DNA from: JAEUTH01 sp044230205
Lineage (GTDB): Bacteria; Bacteroidota; Bacteroidia; AKYH767-A; OLB10
Length of the DNA stretch: 6,584 bases
NCBI GenBank assembly: GCA_044230205.1
Contig: JBGARN010000165.1
Coordinates: forward strand, 1 to 6,584
Direction of reading: 5' to 3'
The position numbers and the translations under genes were made by a program. The notes below the pieces were generated by a model, which did no database searches, was not told where the DNA came from, and saw only the letters and a program-made list of their open reading frames with translations. The first letter of the stretch is position 1, and each line of letters starts with the position of its first letter. Shown piece after piece: positions 1 through 6,519 of the stretch.

Positions 1-138
1 TGTACCTTCTATAACTAATGTGGCAAAAGGAACTGCCTCTTTATTAAGCTTGTTATAAATCTTGCCTTTTACAATTCCCTGTTGTGCATTAACTGTGCAT
101 GTAGCTAATAGCAGCAACAGTAAAAATATATGCTTCAT
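1..138 (-). CDS. Secreted/outer-membrane protein with CarboxypepD_reg-like N-terminus, probable TonB-dependent receptor (5' part only)
   Basis: This is the first 46 codons of a gene that continues past the left edge. It starts at an ATG (136-138). Residues 1-19 (MKHIFLLLLLLATCTVNAQ) form a classical Sec signal peptide: a positive start, a long leucine run, and likely cleavage near VNA-Q. The mature part opens with GIVKGKIYNK and then EAVPFATLVIEGT. This matches the first strands of the carboxypeptidase regulatory-like domain (pattern V-x-G-x-V/I ... P-x-A-x-V-x-I-x-G-T). In Bacteroidota that domain most often precedes a TonB plug and barrel, as in SusC-like and siderophore-type receptors, so an outer-membrane uptake receptor is the likeliest identity. 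The plug and barrel lie outside the window. The same domain also occurs in non-receptor secreted proteins, so substrate and exact class are unknown. No convincing Shine-Dalgarno or TAnnTTTG promoter was found upstream. Confidence 0.75.
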   Translation of the reverse strand, partial: MKHIFLLLLLLATCTVNAQQGIVKGKIYNKLNKEAVPFATLVIEGT

Positions 139-331
139 AAACGTTGTAACTTATTCTGTTGTATTTAAAATAAATGCAGGGACCTGGACACTTCTCTTTT
201 AATAAAAAACAATTTTTACTGCTATTATAAAACAGAAATGCAAACTATAATACAACTAACTATTGAATTTGTTTAAAAAACATGATTTAATTTAATAAGC
301 GGACAATATCTCTCCTATATAGCATTGGTTA

Positions 332-344
332 CGGTTAATATTTT
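332..344 (+). repeat. 13-bp inverted-repeat partner, left copy (CGGTTAATATTTT)
   Basis: The 13-mer CGGTTAATATTTT here is repeated exactly on the minus strand at 3090-3102, so the two copies point toward each other and bracket the 716-residue gene. Both are preceded by TGGTTA, directly here except for one A-C junction overlap and at six bases' distance in the right copy. No transposase or target duplication accompanies them. The exact match is seen directly; any function is unknown. Confidence 0.4.
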
Positions 345-680
345 CATAAAATGATACAGTGTACTGGGGGAAAATGCTATTATGAAAATTTAGAATGTTA
401 TTAAATGCTAAATAAATCTAACAGATAAAATAGTAGCCTTTCCCTTGCGTGATTCACGGTTAATAATCAGCACTTACTCATTATTAAAACCTGACATTGA
501 TTACTGCGTAGTGAAAAAAATAATATTGCAGGTACAATAAGAATAATGCTGGCCATGTAATAAAAAGACCAAATAAGTTCAGTTTAAAACATGAGATAAT
601 CTGGATATCAGTTAAACTAATTGAAAATTGCTTGATGAATAATTTATCACACTTAATTCCAATAAATTTTTCTCTTTATA

Positions 681-697
681 AAACCTGGATAAGGTTT
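681..697 (-). terminator. Possible weak terminator stem-loop after the 716-residue gene
   Basis: On the minus strand, 23 nt after the TAA stop, the sequence reads AAACCT-TATCC-AGGTTT and continues TTATAAAG. This is a 6-bp stem with a 5-nt loop and only a short broken T stretch. Position and direction fit the transcript end of the gene ending at 720, but the stem is short, so this is a tentative call. Confidence 0.3.
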
Positions 698-719
698 AAT
701 TATCAATCCCGAAATTGTA

Positions 720-2870
720 TTATTGTCTAACAACACTTAATTTCTTTCTAACATTGCCATCTTGATTCTCAAGAATAATAAAATAGATTCCAGTACTTAA
801 TTTTGATACGTCAAACTCCAGCTCTGATTCCCCTGCTACCTGATTGCCACTATACAAAACATCCACCAACTCACCTAGTGTATTTAACAAGTTAATCACA
901 ACTCTTTGTTCACGTGCAAGGTTAAACACAAGTTTGGTTTTTCCCGTTGAAGGATTAGGGTAAAGCAATATTGCATCACTACTTGTTTCTATTTCGCCTG
1001 CTTGCCTGCAGTTAATAGTTACCGTTTTTTGTGTTGAAATCTTTGTGCATCCATTGGCACCTGTAACTACAACCTTATAGTTACCGGCCTGCTTTGCCGT
1101 ATACTGACTGGCAAAAGCACCGCTAATATTTGCTCCGTTTTTCTTCCACTTGTAACTGCAGCCTGTACAATTATTGGTGGCAAGTATTACGCTATCACCT
1201 GCACAAAAAGTGGTAGTGCCTAATGCAAAAATAGGAGCAGCAGGAATGGAGTTGGTAACATAAATGGTATTTGATTTTTTATAACAGCCTCCACCCATAA
1301 TACAATATACAGAACATGGTGAAGTAATTACAATGCTATCCTGGCTACCGGGTATTGTATCCTGTAAAACATCATCTATATACCAGGAGTAATTACTTGC
1401 CGAACTGTCGCTCTTAATTTTTACACTTCCATTCACACATAACCCTGTTGGCCCTAATGCTGAAATGTGTGCTATGACGGGTTGAATATAGAATCCATAA
1501 AGATTATAAGCCTCAGCAAAAACATCGGGGTATTCATCACCAATGACAGGAGGATTTGATGAATTAACTCGAATTTTATAGCCATTTCCTGTAGGAACTG
1601 TATCAGGAATTACTGCATTACCTGGAGGTCCAATATTAATAGGATTGGTAAAATAGCCTGATGCATTACTAAGCTCTACATAAAATGCATTGTTAGGTGC
1701 AAACTGCGATGATGAATTGGTGCATACATTAAATGGAACAGTAATGGATTGGCCTGTACAAAGTTCTCCAGACCATGCTGGGTTACCGGTAGCTATATGC
1801 GCCTGGAATGGCGCAGGCATTAAGTCATTTATTTTTGCAGAATAACCAACATTATCAGTTACCATAGTATTCCAAGGGCTCAACTGAAACGGACATAAAA
1901 GCAATCCCTCACTATAATTAAACTGCCCTGCGATATAAATTTCATGTTCGCCATAGGTGGCAAAATGCGCCATACCTGGCGGTAATTCAAAATGCCATAA
2001 CTGGCTGTTTAATGTACTGTTATACTTATGCAGCCCGTCAGTTCTGAAAATATAAACCTGTCCGGCTGAATTTATGCTGATGGAACTACCGCCCGTATAA
2101 TATGTTGTTGTCAGTGAATTGCCGCTTGTAATTTTTTGAATTGAATCGGTCCATACGAGGTAGATGTTATTAGTATTACCGGTATAAAAGCTGTTCATTC
2201 CCGGTGCATACCTTTTCCATAAAACATTAAAATTGGTTTTACTTAATTTTATTAATGAATCTGATTGATATATATAACAATGACCATTGGCATCTTGCTG
2301 AACCGCTCCACCGTGCAGGCTGTCAACCAATGAAGTGTTACCTGTTGTACCATTTATTTTATAATTAAAAGTGCCATCTGTGGCATATAATATAGTTCCT
2401 GCGTTATTAACTGACAAACCATGTAAATGCGTTTTCTTTTTTGCATAAACAATGTTACCGGCAATGTCGAACTTTGCAAGGTAATTTATTCCGGTCCCTG
2501 ATGGGTTAGTAAGCGTTGTTGAACCTATAGTAAATTCATAGCCTGACGAAAAACCCGTTATAAAAACATTGCCAACCCCATCAGTTGTAATACTGTTCAA
2601 TATGTTATAAGCATAACTACCTGAGGTAGACACTAATGTTACAATTCCGGACGGAAGGCTGATAAATGTCCGGTCATTTCCAAACTGGGTTCGCTGATAA
2701 TCGCCTGCTACTATGAATCTGCCCAATGCATCAACCACAATTCCTTTAATCCGTGTTGGATAAATATCTGAGTAACCATAAGAATGGATATTAGCAAACT
2801 CATAATATTGGCCGTTTAACTGTTGACAGAATAATAAAATGCCAACTGCTGCAATGGTAAATGGTTTCAT
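720..2870 (-). CDS. T9SS type A sorting domain protein with seven-repeat propeller-like region and Ig-like modules (716 aa)
   Basis: This is a secreted or cell-surface protein of unknown ligand, with no catalytic motif visible. Residues 1-20 are a Sec signal peptide (likely cleavage LNG-Q). Residues about 40-345 contain seven recurrences of a strand motif near residues 43, 93, 151, 189, 227, 263 and 303 (for example VVDALGRFIVAG, ITTDGVGNVFITG, SINSAGQVYIFR), as expected for a seven-bladed beta-propeller related to SBBP or NHL repeats. Three probable beta-sandwich modules follow: about 360-468 (CTGQSITVPF ... YKIRVNSSNPP), about 470-541, and about 543-620 (FCAGDSVIL ... YKWKKNG ... GNYKVVVTGANGC). 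The last is a typical Bacteroidota Ig-like module, with cysteines 556, 568, 571 and 608. Residues about 634-716 are the Por/T9SS type A domain, with YPNP at 637-640 and LSTGIYFIIL near the end. T9SS export across the outer membrane and cleavage or anchoring of this tail are inferred from the family. The ATG start places the signal peptide correctly. The frame is intact and ends in TAA. Confidence 0.92.
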   Translation of the reverse strand: MKPFTIAAVGILLFCQQLNGQYYEFANIHSYGYSDIYPTRIKGIVVDALGRFIVAGDYQRTQFGNDRTFISLPSGIVTLVSTSGSYAYNILNSITTDGVGNVFITGFSSGYEFTIGSTTLTNPSGTGINYLAKFDIAGNIVYAKKKTHLHGLSVNNAGTILYATDGTFNYKINGTTGNTSLVDSLHGGAVQQDANGHCYIYQSDSLIKLSKTNFNVLWKRYAPGMNSFYTGNTNNIYLVWTDSIQKITSGNSLTTTYYTGGSSISINSAGQVYIFRTDGLHKYNSTLNSQLWHFELPPGMAHFATYGEHEIYIAGQFNYSEGLLLCPFQLSPWNTMVTDNVGYSAKINDLMPAPFQAHIATGNPAWSGELCTGQSITVPFNVCTNSSSQFAPNNAFYVELSNASGYFTNPINIGPPGNAVIPDTVPTGNGYKIRVNSSNPPVIGDEYPDVFAEAYNLYGFYIQPVIAHISALGPTGLCVNGSVKIKSDSSASNYSWYIDDVLQDTIPGSQDSIVITSPCSVYCIMGGGCYKKSNTIYVTNSIPAAPIFALGTTTFCAGDSVILATNNCTGCSYKWKKNGANISGAFASQYTAKQAGNYKVVVTGANGCTKISTQKTVTINCRQAGEIETSSDAILLYPNPSTGKTKLVFNLAREQRVVINLLNTLGELVDVLYSGNQVAGESELEFDVSKLSTGIYFIILENQDGNVRKKLSVVRQ

Positions 2871-2944
2871 AGCTGTATGGTTTTATTAATTAATTATCAG
2901 AAAGGTGAAAAGTATATAGGCCAGGGCTATTCTAAAGGCATCAT

Positions 2945-2966
2945 ATAAAGATTTAAAAATCTTTAT
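2945..2966. repeat. Perfect 10-bp AT-rich inverted repeat (hairpin) ahead of the 716-residue gene
   Basis: ATAAAGATTT (2945-2954) is followed after two bases by its exact reverse complement AAATCTTTAT (2957-2966). As RNA this would fold into about nine pairs with a four-base loop. It lies 75-96 nt upstream of the ATG at 2870 and about 210-230 nt past the stop at 3174. No T-run follows it on the minus strand, so it does not look like an intrinsic terminator. It could be a leader structure, an operator dyad, or chance in AT-rich DNA. Confidence 0.5.
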
Positions 2967-3089
2967 GCACTTATAAACCCGTATTCACTAATCAACTAAA
3001 AAACAATAATGGCGTTTGGAAGGATAACTTAAACAAGTCAAAGCTTTGCGACAGTATCTTCGGTTTAATAGTCGATCCTTCAAAAATAT

Positions 3090-3102
3090 AAAATATTAAC
3101 CG
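3090..3102 (-). repeat. 13-bp inverted-repeat partner, right copy (CGGTTAATATTTT)
   Basis: This is the reverse-strand copy of the 13-mer at 332-344. It lies 220-232 nt upstream of the ATG of the 716-residue gene and directly abuts the TATTTTTG promoter-like sequence at 3081-3088, with one base between them. It could therefore be part of a promoter region rather than a mobile-element end. Confidence 0.4.
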
Positions 3103-3173
3103 TTAAAATAACCATGATTCATTTTTTAGCTATGTCAGTTAGATTATTTCAATCCTAACAAGCTCTGCTTCAA

Positions 3174-5285
3174 CTAATGTTTAACAATAAACTTTCCTGT
3201 AATACAGTTACCTGCTGCTACCACTTTATAAATATAAACTCCATCAGGTAATTCTATCGTTTTTAATTTTCCGTTTTCAGTTAATGGCAGTGATAGTTCT
3301 TTACCCATAATGGAATAAATTTTTATTTCTTCAATATGCTTTGCATTAATGATTAACTGATCATCAGCAGGCTGAGGATATACATTGATCAGTTCTTCTG
3401 TTTGTTCATTAATACCTGTAACACTGCAAACAAAAAACTGTGAGGAAGTGAAACTACAACCACTTTGATTAACTCCGGTTATTGAATAAGTACCCTCTCC
3501 CTGGCAGGGAACAGAAGCTGCATTTGTATATGCCGTTAACGGATTGCCATTAAAAAACCAGTATATGGTATCGGCATTAAGCATAGAAGCTGATATGGAA
3601 GAAGAGCCTCCGTTCCATGTTGCATTATAAGGAGTTGACAGTATGTTAATTCCAACAGAATCGGCAGCGGGTGATGAACTGCAGAAATTGGAAACATAAC
3701 AATGTATATAAACCTGTCCTGAAAATCCGGCAACAAGAGCGAGTGATGCCTGATTTCCTGTGCCGGTAATAACACCTGCACTTGCAGGACTAATACTCCA
3801 GTGATAAATACTTGCACCGGCAACATTGGATGATGTAATAGAAATGGAAGTATCATTACAAGCCGAAGCCGGAGCACTTATTACCGGTTGAAGCAAAGCA
3901 GTACCTGCAGGAAAATATTGAAACAACATTAAATCAACATACGTGTTGGCAGCAGTATGATCAGCCAGTGTATCATTGTTATAAGCAAAAACATTCTGAA
4001 ACGAAGTACTGATATTCAAATTACCGCATTGAAGCGTTGGTGGCACAATATCAATCTCAGAGTAACTATAGCTTCCGATTGCTATTGAATCTTCAAAAAC
4101 AATTCCGCTATCAACATCAAAACGAAAAATATGAAGACCATTTACTGTATTGGTAATATCAGCTCCATAAACGTAATTATCATCTCCCTTTTTCAAAGCA
4201 TAATATTCAGTGCCTGCATTGATACGGTAGGCATTGAGCGGGGTACCACTGCTGTTAACTGTTGCTATGAATTTTGAATATTCATTTGGTGAAGGAGGCA
4301 ATGCTAATCCTGCTATATCTGAAAAGTCGGAATAACGTCCCGCCAATACAAGAGTAGTGTCATTAAACATGCATAACCTGTATGCAACATCGGGCAAACC
4401 ACCACCTCCTGCATAGAGCCATAATGGTGTACCTTGTGAAGTCAACTTTCCAAAAAAGAAATCGCTGAATCCAAATCCGCCATCTGCAGGCAGCGTATAG
4501 CTTCCCCAATAAAGCACAGCATTGTTTAGGGTAGGGTTGTTTCCAAAGTAACCGCTAACATATATAGCAGCAGAATCGTCTATAACGATATCCGAAATTC
4601 CATCATCACAATTATTCGAACCCGAAACTGAATTGTTCCTGTATGCCCATAATGCATTCAGATTATGATCCAAACGCGCAATGAACAGATCAGTTTCCGT
4701 TCCCGTCATATAACTTTGGATAGTTATGCCATTACCAAAATTCATCTCGCCTTTCATTGTTCCCCCGATAACTACACCGGAGTCGTTAACAGCTATACTG
4801 GTAGGATAACCTTTTATACTGCTTAAGGTCTGAAATGATTTTGTATTGATAATACTTCCATTGGTATCAACAACTGCCATCATTCCCGGGTACTCATTAT
4901 TAGTAGCATCAAAAAAGAAGGTATCAGTACCAATATTAAATTGTCCTGCATACCACCCGGTGATGTATACATTACCATTATAATAGGCAATGTCTCCAGC
5001 GCCATCATCAAATACACCGCCAATACTAATCAGCCAGGCAGGTTGAAACTGCGCATCCATTTTAACAAGGTACATATCAAAATAACCTGCAGCAACAACA
5101 CTTAATGAACCGATGCTGAGCGTATCAGTAAACCTGCCGAAAGAATAAATATTACCATTTTCATCAGTAACCATTTTACCGCCTTGCTGAACTCCGGTTA
5201 CAGGATGACTTTGAACAGTAATGGTTTGCCCAAATGCCGGCAATGAAAAAATCAGGTACAATAAGGTAAGAAGTTGTGTTCTCAT
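3174..5285 (-). CDS. T9SS type A sorting domain protein with SBBP-type propeller repeats and PKD/Ig-like modules (703 aa)
   Basis: This is a secreted or surface protein of unknown function. Residues 1-20 (MRTQLLTLLYLIFSLPAFGQ) are a Sec signal peptide, likely cut after FG or GQ. Residues about 35-455 form a beta-propeller-like region in which a blade-start pattern recurs near residues 69 (YFDMYLVKMD), 132, 197 (ETDLFIARLD), 273 (FSDFFFGKLT) and 336 (YSKFIATVN). Most are followed by a W/Y-x-x-x-GG-like turn and a VYITG / IYVSG / LVLAGR strand; this is the usual look of SBBP repeats. Residues about 465-547 are a PKD-like module (C476, W496, C529, C535), and about 548-622 a second sandwich-like module (C594, C610, C620). 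Residues about 632-703 are the T9SS tail, with YPQP at 636-639 instead of the commoner YPNP and LPDGVYIYKV near the end. The ATG start fits the signal peptide. The gene ends in TAG with no frameshift. It lies 303 nt upstream of the 716-residue gene and shares its architecture but little direct identity. Confidence 0.92.
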   Translation of the reverse strand: MRTQLLTLLYLIFSLPAFGQTITVQSHPVTGVQQGGKMVTDENGNIYSFGRFTDTLSIGSLSVVAAGYFDMYLVKMDAQFQPAWLISIGGVFDDGAGDIAYYNGNVYITGWYAGQFNIGTDTFFFDATNNEYPGMMAVVDTNGSIINTKSFQTLSSIKGYPTSIAVNDSGVVIGGTMKGEMNFGNGITIQSYMTGTETDLFIARLDHNLNALWAYRNNSVSGSNNCDDGISDIVIDDSAAIYVSGYFGNNPTLNNAVLYWGSYTLPADGGFGFSDFFFGKLTSQGTPLWLYAGGGGLPDVAYRLCMFNDTTLVLAGRYSDFSDIAGLALPPSPNEYSKFIATVNSSGTPLNAYRINAGTEYYALKKGDDNYVYGADITNTVNGLHIFRFDVDSGIVFEDSIAIGSYSYSEIDIVPPTLQCGNLNISTSFQNVFAYNNDTLADHTAANTYVDLMLFQYFPAGTALLQPVISAPASACNDTSISITSSNVAGASIYHWSISPASAGVITGTGNQASLALVAGFSGQVYIHCYVSNFCSSSPAADSVGINILSTPYNATWNGGSSSISASMLNADTIYWFFNGNPLTAYTNAASVPCQGEGTYSITGVNQSGCSFTSSQFFVCSVTGINEQTEELINVYPQPADDQLIINAKHIEEIKIYSIMGKELSLPLTENGKLKTIELPDGVYIYKVVAAGNCITGKFIVKH

Positions 5286-5512
5286 AAATGCGAAATTATT
5301 AAAACCTGTTTTATGAATTAATAAATGTGATTTTATAGCTTTTGATTTACGTTTGAAATAGTCTGATCGGTTAATAATTAAGAAGTCAACAAATAAAATA
5401 TTGAAATCTCATTTATCATTTTTTTAAAATGAATTGATTATTGTTTTTGTCGATCAGAAGACTGATTAAGAAATGTATCGTTAAAGATGATCGTTAAAAT
5501 TTGATGGCAATG
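5286..5512. other. AT-rich intergenic region, 227 nt, between the oxidoreductase and the 703-residue gene
   Basis: This gap holds the 3' end of the oxidoreductase transcript and the leader and promoter of the 703-residue gene. Several short repeats are visible: ATCGTTAAA twice in direct order (5477-5485 and 5490-5498), TCTGATCG (5362-5369) with its reverse complement CGATCAGA (5451-5458), ATTAAGAA twice (5377-5384 and 5465-5472), and one CGGTTAATA (5368-5376). A 7-bp AT-only-core stem, TCATTTT/AAAATGA (5416-5432), is too weak to call a terminator. The closest promoter-like site for the 703-residue gene is TTTATTTG on the minus strand at 5390-5397, one mismatch from TAnnTTTG and without a clear -33 partner. 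No gene is recognised. Confidence 0.5.
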
Positions 5513-6478
5513 TTATTCTGTAATTCTTAATAAAACGTTACCGGTTTTTTGACCCGTCTCAACATATTTGTAAGCCTCAACAATCTGATCTAATTTATAA
5601 ACCCGGTCAATCACAGGCTTGAATTCGCCCTTTTGTACAAGATCTTTTAAAAAAACCACATCGCTCTTTGAAATTGTTGGTAACGGAAATAAAAGTTTTT
5701 TGCCACCCCATAATGGTGTTGTTAATGCTAACAGAATATTCTCACCATTTTTTCCCAATTCAGTAGAAATATAAACTCCTTTTTCGGTGAGCAAAGGTTT
5801 GCACTGTCCATATGAGCTTTTGCCCACTGCGTCAAAAATAAAATCAAATTTAATTTCTGTTTTTTTGTAGTCCTCACTTTGATAATCAATTACTGTATCC
5901 GCACCAAGATTCTTTACCAGCTCAACATTTTTAGTATTGCAAACAGCGGTAACATTTGCGCCAAAGTGTTTTAATAACTGAACAGCGGCTGAGCCAATTG
6001 CACCTGTTGCTCCATAAACCATAACTCGTTGTCCGGGCTTAACATTAGCAGCCCTTATATCAACCAATGCATAATGCCCGCCTTCAGTAATTGCTGCAGC
6101 ACTATCAAAGCTTAAGCCTTCAGGCATTGTTGTAACAGCATCGTGCTCATCAATGGTCAAATATTCCGCATGTCCGCCAAATGTTTTGTCATTGAATCCA
6201 AAAACCTTATCACCTGTTTTGAACAATGAAACACTTGGTCCAATCGCTTCAACAATACCAGCAAACTCGCAACCCAGTATGGGTAATTTAGGTCGCAATA
6301 GTCCGCTCCAAAACCGTGAAATAAAATATTCAGCACTCCGGAAACCGGAATCAGTTCTGTTAACTGTGGCTGTGTAAACTTTAATCAATATTTCTGTATC
6401 CTTAGGCACAGGCTTAGGCACCTCCATTAATTTTACAACTTCAGGCGGTCCGTACTTTGTATAAACTGCAGCTTTCAA
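5513..6478 (-). CDS. MDR-superfamily NAD(P)-dependent oxidoreductase, zinc-less quinone-oxidoreductase type (321 aa)
   Basis: This is a predicted cytosolic medium-chain reductase using NAD(P)H, probably NADPH, to reduce quinones or conjugated carbonyls; the true substrate cannot be read from sequence. Residues 1-120 are the GroES-like domain, with the conserved opening KAAVYTKYGPPEVV and PILGCEFAGIVEAIG at 66-80. The histidine of the zinc-dependent GHE motif is absent (GCEF instead), and there is no four-cysteine structural zinc lobe, which places it with the zinc-independent quinone oxidoreductases. Residues 150-270 are the Rossmann domain, with GATGAIGSAAVQLLK at 156-170 and NTKNVELVKNLGAD at 181-194. 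The C-terminus KTGNVLLRI is typical of the family, and the length is normal. The start is TTG (6476-6478): an in-frame TAA lies immediately before it, and the family N-terminus begins exactly here, while the next ATG (codon 18) would remove the first strand. GGAAA lies 4-8 nt upstream. The gene may be cotranscribed with the reading frame that ends 41 nt upstream. Confidence 0.93.
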   Translation of the reverse strand: MKAAVYTKYGPPEVVKLMEVPKPVPKDTEILIKVYTATVNRTDSGFRSAEYFISRFWSGLLRPKLPILGCEFAGIVEAIGPSVSLFKTGDKVFGFNDKTFGGHAEYLTIDEHDAVTTMPEGLSFDSAAAITEGGHYALVDIRAANVKPGQRVMVYGATGAIGSAAVQLLKHFGANVTAVCNTKNVELVKNLGADTVIDYQSEDYKKTEIKFDFIFDAVGKSSYGQCKPLLTEKGVYISTELGKNGENILLALTTPLWGGKKLLFPLPTISKSDVVFLKDLVQKGEFKPVIDRVYKLDQIVEAYKYVETGQKTGNVLLRITE

Positions 6479-6519
6479 TTATTTCCGTTTTATTGTTATG
6501 ATAATTAACTGCTACTTAC

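Larger units (their letters stand above)
139..719. other. AT-rich intergenic region, 581 nt, no gene recognised
   Basis: This gap separates the 3' end of the 716-residue gene from the start of the left-edge receptor-like gene. Reading frames here are short; ATG frames checked on the plus strand (at 174 and 350) reach only about 17-18 codons and look random. It should hold the 3' end of the upstream transcript and the promoter of the left-edge gene. Visible structure: a weak stem-loop just after the upstream stop codon, an 11-bp dyad CGTGATTCACG at 448-458, and two copies of CGGTTAATA at 332-340 and 457-465. No perfect Bacteroidota TAnnTTTG element facing the left gene was found; the nearest is TATAGTTTG on the minus strand at about 241-249, one base too long. 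A small RNA or long leader is possible but not shown. Confidence 0.6.
2871..3173. other. AT-rich intergenic region, 303 nt, leader of the 716-residue gene
   Basis: This gap lies between the TAG stop of the 703-residue gene and the ATG of the 716-residue gene. It holds a perfect AT-rich hairpin, listed separately, and one reverse copy of CGGTTAATA. On the minus strand, 3081-3088 reads TATTTTTG, an exact match to the Bacteroidota -7 consensus TAnnTTTG, but no TTG or TTTG -33 element sits at the usual distance. If used, it would give a leader of about 200 nt. No strong terminator for the 703-residue gene is seen; the only stem close to its stop (AAGC-AGA-GCTT, 3160-3170) is four base pairs. Just before the start codon the minus strand reads AAAACCATACAGCT, with no Shine-Dalgarno, as is common in this phylum. 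No gene is recognised. Confidence 0.55.

Noticed and set aside
350..403. Short plus-strand ATG frame of 17 codons in the left gap
   Set aside because: Too short, no ribosome-binding site, and an amino-acid content expected of random AT-rich sequence.
3039..3048. 10-bp palindrome CAAAGCTTTG
   Set aside because: The symmetry does not extend beyond ten bases, and it has no partner copy or clear position relative to a promoter.
3081..3088. TATTTTTG on the minus strand as a promoter for the 716-residue gene
   Set aside because: It matches TAnnTTTG exactly but lacks a -33 TTG/TTTG at the usual distance and would require a leader of about 200 nt; in AT-rich DNA such matches are common. Kept only as a note in the gap entry.
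3536..3877. 113-codon open frame on the minus strand
   Set aside because: It lies entirely within the 703-residue T9SS protein in another frame; its translation is a hydrophobic, histidine- and leucine-rich shadow with no family features.
5416..5432. TCATTTT/AAAATGA stem as a terminator of the oxidoreductase gene
   Set aside because: Seven weak pairs, 80 or more nt past the stop codon; no better than expected in AT-rich sequence.
6153..6377. 74-codon open frame on the plus strand
   Set aside because: It is antisense to the N-terminal GroES-like domain of the oxidoreductase, which is strongly supported by family motifs; no independent evidence for coding.
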